NCBI GenBank assembly: GCA_902775835.1
Contig: CACYNZ010000094.1
Coordinates: 1 to 11,355 of the forward strand
Direction of reading: 5' to 3'
Length of the DNA: 11,355 nt
Source of the DNA: an uncultured Eubacteriales bacterium
GTDB taxonomy: Bacteria > Bacillota_A > Clostridia > Christensenellales > Aristaeellaceae
Position numbers and translations under genes: made by a program. Numbering within the stretch: position 1 is the first letter of the stretch; each line of letters opens with the position of its first letter. Shown here piece by piece: positions 7,449 to 11,355 of this stretch. The notes beneath the pieces are model-generated. The model searched no databases. It was given only the letters and a program-made list of their open reading frames with translations, and had not been told where the DNA came from.

Positions 7449-9959
7449 TCATGGCGCAAGGGAATTGCCGACGGGAAGATCGTAATCCACCGTGCGCAGG
7501 TTCTCCTGGTCAAGATACCATTGAATAAACTCACGGGCGGCCAGGGAGGCGTTGCCTCCGGAGTACCCGTTTGGAATGAAAACGGCCACGGCAATCTCGG
7601 GATTCTCATACGGAGCGAAACAGACGAACCAGCTGTTGTTTTCAAGGTCAATGGAGGTGGTCTGAGCCGTTCCGGTCTTGGCCGCAATGTTTTCACGGTA
7701 TTTCCAGTTCTTGAAGTACTTGCCTGCGGTGCCGTCCTGTTCGTCCACAACGCCTTTCATGCCTTCGTGGATGTAGTCCAGGTAATGGGGATTCTCAAGC
7801 TGGTTGACGAGCTGGGGAACACGCTTGGATAGAATCTCGCCGTCCGGCGAAGTGATGGAATCCACCAGAGAGAGGTTATAGACATATCCGTTATTGGCCA
7901 CGGCACACACATAGCGTGCGACAGCCACAGGCGTGAGCACGGTCACGGACTGACCGATGGCGGTCAGAATGGTCTGGGAACCACCCCACTTGACCGTGTT
8001 CATGTAATTGTATGTGTCGGAAATGATGGTTCGGGTGTAGACCATTTCCTTGGTCATGCCCAGTTCTTCCATGAGAATGGAACGCATGGCGGGAAGCCAG
8101 TCGCTCTGGCCTGTATTGACGGCCATGTCCATCAGACGTTTCGTGCACGCGCTGAGACGGGCATCATCATAGTCAATATTCCGGCTCTGTCCGCATTCCT
8201 TCAGATGCTTTTTGATGGCATTGAAAACGATGATGGGCAGGGACGTATCCTGATTGGCTTCGTTCATGGCCTTGGTGGGATCATACAGCGTGTTCTGGCA
8301 GCCGACCACGCTTCGCACTTCGCCGGGCAGGTCGATGCCGGTACGGCTGGTGAGGCCGAACAGGGAGGAATAATGGTACAGGCGCTCTTCGCCCAGACGT
8401 GAGCCGAGCTCATAGAAGAAGTAATTGCAGGAGTGTTTCAGGCCGTCCACGATATTCTGATTGGCATGCTTGTACAGATAGCCTTTGGAAATCCAGCATT
8501 TCGGGGCCGTGGCCTCGTCGGAATTGTATTTCTTGAAATAGCCCATGTCCGTGATCAGCTCATCCGGCTGCAGCTCGCCTTCATTGAGTGCGCCGTAGCT
8601 GGTGACCATCTTGAAAATGGAGCCGGGCGTTCCGCGGGCATGAATGCCGTAGTTCAGAAGCAGATTTCTGGGGTCCTGAAGAATGGTGATGGCATCGGCA
8701 CCGCCTGCCACCAGGGAGTTCAGGTCATAGGTGGGATAATTGGCCATGGCAAGCACACGGTCTTCCATGTCCAGCACCACAAGGCAGCCATGAACAGCCA
8801 GCTGAAGCGGATACTTTTCCCAGTCGCGGTTGATAATATCCATCTTGTTGTCTTCAAGCCATTTGTCATCCGCCATTTTGGCTTCCTGGATATCCCGGGT
8901 ATCATTGACGTTCTTGGCTATGGCGCGCTCAGCCACCTGCTGATAGGAAGCGTGAATGGTGAGCTTTACATTGTTTCCGTCCTGAGGCTCCACATAATCC
9001 AGTTCACGGACCACTTTGGACAGCTGGTCGCGTTCCACGATGCGGTAGCCCTGACGCGTGGAAGAGTTCTGGGTCAGCCAGTCTTCCATGGAGGACTCAA
9101 TGCCGTCGCGGCCGATGGTGTCGTTATAGGAATACCCTTTGGTGGACAGTGTCTGCCACATGCTCTGGGAGGGAATGGCGCCGATATATCCGATGATCTG
9201 AGCTGCGAGATTGGATTTGGGGTAGACACGCTTGGTGCCCACGGCAATTTCCATTCCTGAGAGCATCATGGATCGGGTTTCGACTTCGATCACGGTTTCA
9301 TAGGAGACATCCTTGGCAATGACGATCGGCTGCGAGGAGAACACGTTCATCTGCATTTCACAGTAGATGGCCATGACCTTGCGCATGGTTTCCTCGTCAA
9401 TGTCGGGAGCCACTGCTTCAAACTGATATCTCTTCCAGAGCGCGTCAATGCAGCTCTGCGCAGTGGGATAGCGGCTGGCGCTTAGATAGTTGTTGCTGCG
9501 CCACTGGCTTTCACGGATATCCAGTACCGCCTGGGAAAGGCGCTCCGGATCGCCGAAGAAAAACTCCCATTCACCGCTCTCTTCATTGCGCTGAATATTG
9601 AAGGAAATGGACAGGGTTCCGCCGTTTTTTTCAATGATGGAAATGGCGTCCATGATGGAGCGTGTGAAAGTCTGGTAGCTGGAGGAGGAGTTCTGGGAAA
9701 CGTCCTTGTAGAAAGTGACGTTGTAGATGAGCTGATCCTCAGCGAGTATCACGGAATCGGCATCCGTGATCATGCCGCGCTTGCCGCGAAGAACAATCTT
9801 TTTGGTTCGGCCGGCTTCTGCCTTTTCAGCATAGACTTCACTGTCTTTCAACTGAAGACTGACAAGACCGTTTACCAGATAGGCAAACATGCCGACCAGA
9901 ATCAGAATGGAGAAGAGATAACGCAGTGTGCGCGGCTGAATGGGAAATTTCCGGTTCAC
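7449..9959 (-). CDS. mrdA: Class B penicillin-binding protein 2 (elongation transpeptidase, MrdA-like)
   Basis: Membrane-anchored D,D-transpeptidase that crosslinks peptidoglycan made by RodA during side-wall growth; the active site faces outside. The 836-residue product has a short cytoplasmic tail, one membrane anchor (about 13-36), a pedestal domain with RGKRGMITDAD (58-68) and IGRDGIE (282-288), and a transpeptidase domain. The three catalytic motifs are Ser447-Ile-Phe-Lys450, Ser510-Cys-Asn512 and Lys761-Thr-Gly763. SxN to KTG spans about 250 residues, much more than in E. coli PBP2, because a helical, charged segment (about 565-655) is inserted before the WGGSQTILTAIGQ stretch. A second charged insertion (about 352-388) precedes the VVLDMEDRVLAMA strand. 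The start is GTG (9959-9957) with AGGAGG 5 nt upstream (9965-9970); no ATG in this frame fits better. It follows mreD by 17 bp and precedes minD by 18 bp. Confidence 0.96.
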   Translation of the reverse strand: MNRKFPIQPRTLRYLFSILILVGMFAYLVNGLVSLQLKDSEVYAEKAEAGRTKKIVLRGKRGMITDADSVILAEDQLIYNVTFYKDVSQNSSSSYQTFTRSIMDAISIIEKNGGTLSISFNIQRNEESGEWEFFFGDPERLSQAVLDIRESQWRSNNYLSASRYPTAQSCIDALWKRYQFEAVAPDIDEETMRKVMAIYCEMQMNVFSSQPIVIAKDVSYETVIEVETRSMMLSGMEIAVGTKRVYPKSNLAAQIIGYIGAIPSQSMWQTLSTKGYSYNDTIGRDGIESSMEDWLTQNSSTRQGYRIVERDQLSKVVRELDYVEPQDGNNVKLTIHASYQQVAERAIAKNVNDTRDIQEAKMADDKWLEDNKMDIINRDWEKYPLQLAVHGCLVVLDMEDRVLAMANYPTYDLNSLVAGGADAITILQDPRNLLLNYGIHARGTPGSIFKMVTSYGALNEGELQPDELITDMGYFKKYNSDEATAPKCWISKGYLYKHANQNIVDGLKHSCNYFFYELGSRLGEERLYHYSSLFGLTSRTGIDLPGEVRSVVGCQNTLYDPTKAMNEANQDTSLPIIVFNAIKKHLKECGQSRNIDYDDARLSACTKRLMDMAVNTGQSDWLPAMRSILMEELGMTKEMVYTRTIISDTYNYMNTVKWGGSQTILTAIGQSVTVLTPVAVARYVCAVANNGYVYNLSLVDSITSPDGEILSKRVPQLVNQLENPHYLDYIHEGMKGVVDEQDGTAGKYFKNWKYRENIAAKTGTAQTTSIDLENNSWFVCFAPYENPEIAVAVFIPNGYSGGNASLAAREFIQWYLDQENLRTVDYDLPVGNSLAP

Positions 9960-9976
9960 AACAGCCTCCTGACTGC

Positions 9977-10594
9977 TCAGATACTGGGCATTCCGCGCCG
10001 GAAAACCGGTTCCTCCTGATGAATGGGATATCCAAACAGAAGACGGAGCGGAATAACGAACACCAGTGTGAGGAGCGTGGTATAGATAAGATTACCCAGA
10101 CCGGTCATGATCAGGGAACGGGTCATGAGGGATTCACGGAGATAAATGTAGACCAGATTGACGACTTCGTAGATGAGCATGTTCAGCATGGCACACAGAA
10201 CCGTGCGCAGAATCGGATTGCGGTTGCGGCCGGCCTTGCCGAGACTGCGCTCATATTCCAGCTGCTGCATGGACTTATCGGCAAAGAGCACGGAGCATAA
10301 CAGTGCGCTGGCCGGATAGAACAGCAGGGAAATGAGCTGGTGGGAAGGCTGCATCACTTCAAAGAGAATGCCGTAAATGGCTCCGCACCAGAAGGCACGC
10401 ATGCGCCCGTAGCATACAGTGACCACCGCTGTCACGCAGATGGTGAACAATGGTGTGGACCCGGCAATCCGGAAATAGGGCATGATACATACCTGAACCA
10501 GATAGCCCAGGCCGATGACGGCAAAGAGCATCACTTCGCGCCGAAGAGAGCGGGAAATGAGGATGCGCCGCTTTTCCCGGTTGATGCTGGCCAT
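9977..10594 (-). CDS. mreD: Rod shape-determining membrane protein MreD
   Basis: Small integral membrane subunit of the elongation complex that works with MreC to connect MreB filaments to PBP2 and RodA. The 205-residue product has a basic N-terminal tail (NREKRRILISRSLRR) and about five or six hydrophobic spans (starting near 21, 48, 69, 90, 130 and 168). It also has the GAIYGILFEV segment (71-80), typical of MreD's 'G...G...D/E' region. MreD sequences are poorly conserved, so the call leans on the mreC-mreD-PBP2 order. An ATG at 10594 is chosen over the GTG one codon earlier because AGGAGG (10602-10607) is 7 nt from the ATG. The ATG overlaps the mreC stop by one base (TGATG), implying translational coupling. 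Confidence 0.92.
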   Translation of the reverse strand: MASINREKRRILISRSLRREVMLFAVIGLGYLVQVCIMPYFRIAGSTPLFTICVTAVVTVCYGRMRAFWCGAIYGILFEVMQPSHQLISLLFYPASALLCSVLFADKSMQQLEYERSLGKAGRNRNPILRTVLCAMLNMLIYEVVNLVYIYLRESLMTRSLIMTGLGNLIYTTLLTLVFVIPLRLLFGYPIHQEEPVFRRGMPSI

Positions 10595-11355
10595 CACTCA
10601 TCCTCCTCAAGCGTCATGTCTTCCGGGCCGAGGGTGACATAAGGCGTGGGTGTCGGACTCGGAGTGGGGGACGCTGTGACGTTGGGATCCATGGTGGATA
10701 CCATATGATACTCAAATGTGGGATCTTCGCTCTGAGGCGGAAGCGTTTCCGCAGCCTGCGTTTCCACCGGCGCTAAAGAAGGCTCAGGTGTGGGGGAAGG
10801 CGTTTCGGCAGGGGCCGATGCTTCCGGAGTGGCGGTGGATGTACTGCTGTCAAACGACTTGGACTGTACGCGCAGCGGCGGGACGGGACGTTCGGTTTCC
10901 AGGACCTTCGGAGCCAGTGTTGCTTCAGAACGGCTCTGAATCTGGCTGGCTGTGGACTTGTGCGTGAGCACCATGACATATTCGATATGCTGAAAGTCCG
11001 CCGTAGGCTCCACAACAATGTACTGCTTGTTGGCGTCCATTCCGCGGGTGCTTTCACGGACCGTGCCGATGGGGATGCCCTTGGGGAACGGCATGGATAC
11101 GCCGCTGGTCACCACAATGTCGCCGGGCCGGGGAAGATGGTCGTCGGGAAGATAGTACATCCGGCACATGGCGGTTCCGTCAATGCCGAGGGTTCCGCGG
11201 ACAGTTCCCTGGTCGCGTGAGGACTGGATCAGGGCCGCGATGCTGGCTTCCGAATCGATAATGGCACGGACCGTGGACTGCGTATCCGTGACCTGCTCCG
11301 TGTATCCGACAAGAGCGCCGGACACGATGACTGCCATGTACTCTTCGATGCCGTC
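10594..11355 (-). CDS. mreC: Rod shape-determining protein MreC, 5' end outside the window (partial)
   Basis: MreC is a bitopic protein whose extracytoplasmic beta domains bind and activate PBP2. The frame stays open to the window edge (DGIEEY precedes the first visible Met), so the membrane anchor and coiled coil are missing; 253 residues are seen. The core includes GMAVI-like MAVIVSGALVGY (7-18), the hydrophobic VRAIID...SIAALI stretch and the diagnostic PGDIVVTSGVSMPFPKGIPIG (77-97, key residues GD, TSG, PKG, IG). After the domain ends near residue 133, an unusually long tail of about 120 residues follows. It is rich in Pro, Ser, Thr and Ala, contains SPTPEPS and SPTPSPTPTP, and ends acidic (LEEDE). 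Such tails are usually disordered. The tail is in frame, with no sign of a frameshift. mreB is expected upstream but is not visible. Confidence 0.95.
   Translation of the reverse strand, partial: DGIEEYMAVIVSGALVGYTEQVTDTQSTVRAIIDSEASIAALIQSSRDQGTVRGTLGIDGTAMCRMYYLPDDHLPRPGDIVVTSGVSMPFPKGIPIGTVRESTRGMDANKQYIVVEPTADFQHIEYVMVLTHKSTASQIQSRSEATLAPKVLETERPVPPLRVQSKSFDSSTSTATPEASAPAETPSPTPEPSLAPVETQAAETLPPQSEDPTFEYHMVSTMDPNVTASPTPSPTPTPYVTLGPEDMTLEEDE

Noticed and set aside
8433..9260. A 275-codon open frame on the + strand opposite the PBP2 gene
   Set aside because: It overlaps the conserved PBP2 coding sequence, lacks a convincing ribosome binding site and shows no recognisable domain.
10627..10680. 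Low-complexity DNA at the mreC 3' end as a tandem repeat or CRISPR-like array
   Set aside because: It encodes an in-frame Pro/Ser/Thr tail of MreC with irregular units; there are no conserved repeats with unique spacers.
1..11355. A mobile, defence or biosynthetic system
   Set aside because: Every sizeable gene but one is a recognised housekeeping gene; no transposase, integrase, toxin-antitoxin, nuclease or reverse transcriptase motifs were seen on either strand.

Overview
The window is a chromosomal housekeeping locus from a bacterium of the phylum Bacillota, most likely class Clostridia. The gene order (mreC-mreD-PBP2-minD-rodA, and lon-engB close to clpX), the strong AGGAGG-type ribosome binding sites, the clostridial-looking PBP2 core and the moderately GC-rich coding sequence all fit. 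The Pro/Ser/Thr-rich MreC tail reminds me of Christensenellales-like gut clostridia, but that is only a guess. I see no mobile element, phage gene, CRISPR array or defence module.

Left part, + strand: the last codons of clpP, then clpX, ending at a clear intrinsic terminator (1417-1445). Positions 1405-1791 hold no protein gene. They contain that terminator, about 100 bp of non-coding spacer, and a tRNA-Val(GAC) gene on the - strand with its own terminator and a recognisable promoter. A perfect 10-bp inverted repeat is centred on the -10 box of that promoter.

Right part, - strand, read from right to left: mreC (5' end outside the window), mreD, a class B penicillin-binding protein (mrdA/PBP2), minD, rodA, a small multi-spanning membrane protein, lonA and engB (ysxC). 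Gaps are overlaps or 6-42 bp, and no terminator is visible inside, so the eight genes look like one transcription unit. A weak terminator candidate follows engB.

Functionally, MreC, MreD, PBP2 and RodA are the membrane and periplasmic core of the cell-elongation (Rod) machinery. RodA polymerises glycan from lipid II, PBP2 crosslinks it, and MreC/MreD link them to MreB filaments. MinD places division. Lon and ClpXP are the two main soluble ATP-dependent proteases, and EngB is a GTPase for 50S ribosome assembly. The window therefore joins an envelope-growth operon to a proteostasis/ribosome pair.

I did not find a new enzyme system. The points worth following up are the unrecognised membrane protein between rodA and lon, a large insertion in the PBP2 transpeptidase domain, the long low-complexity tail of MreC, minD without adjacent minC or minE, the altered conserved segment in RodA, and the palindrome on the tRNA promoter.
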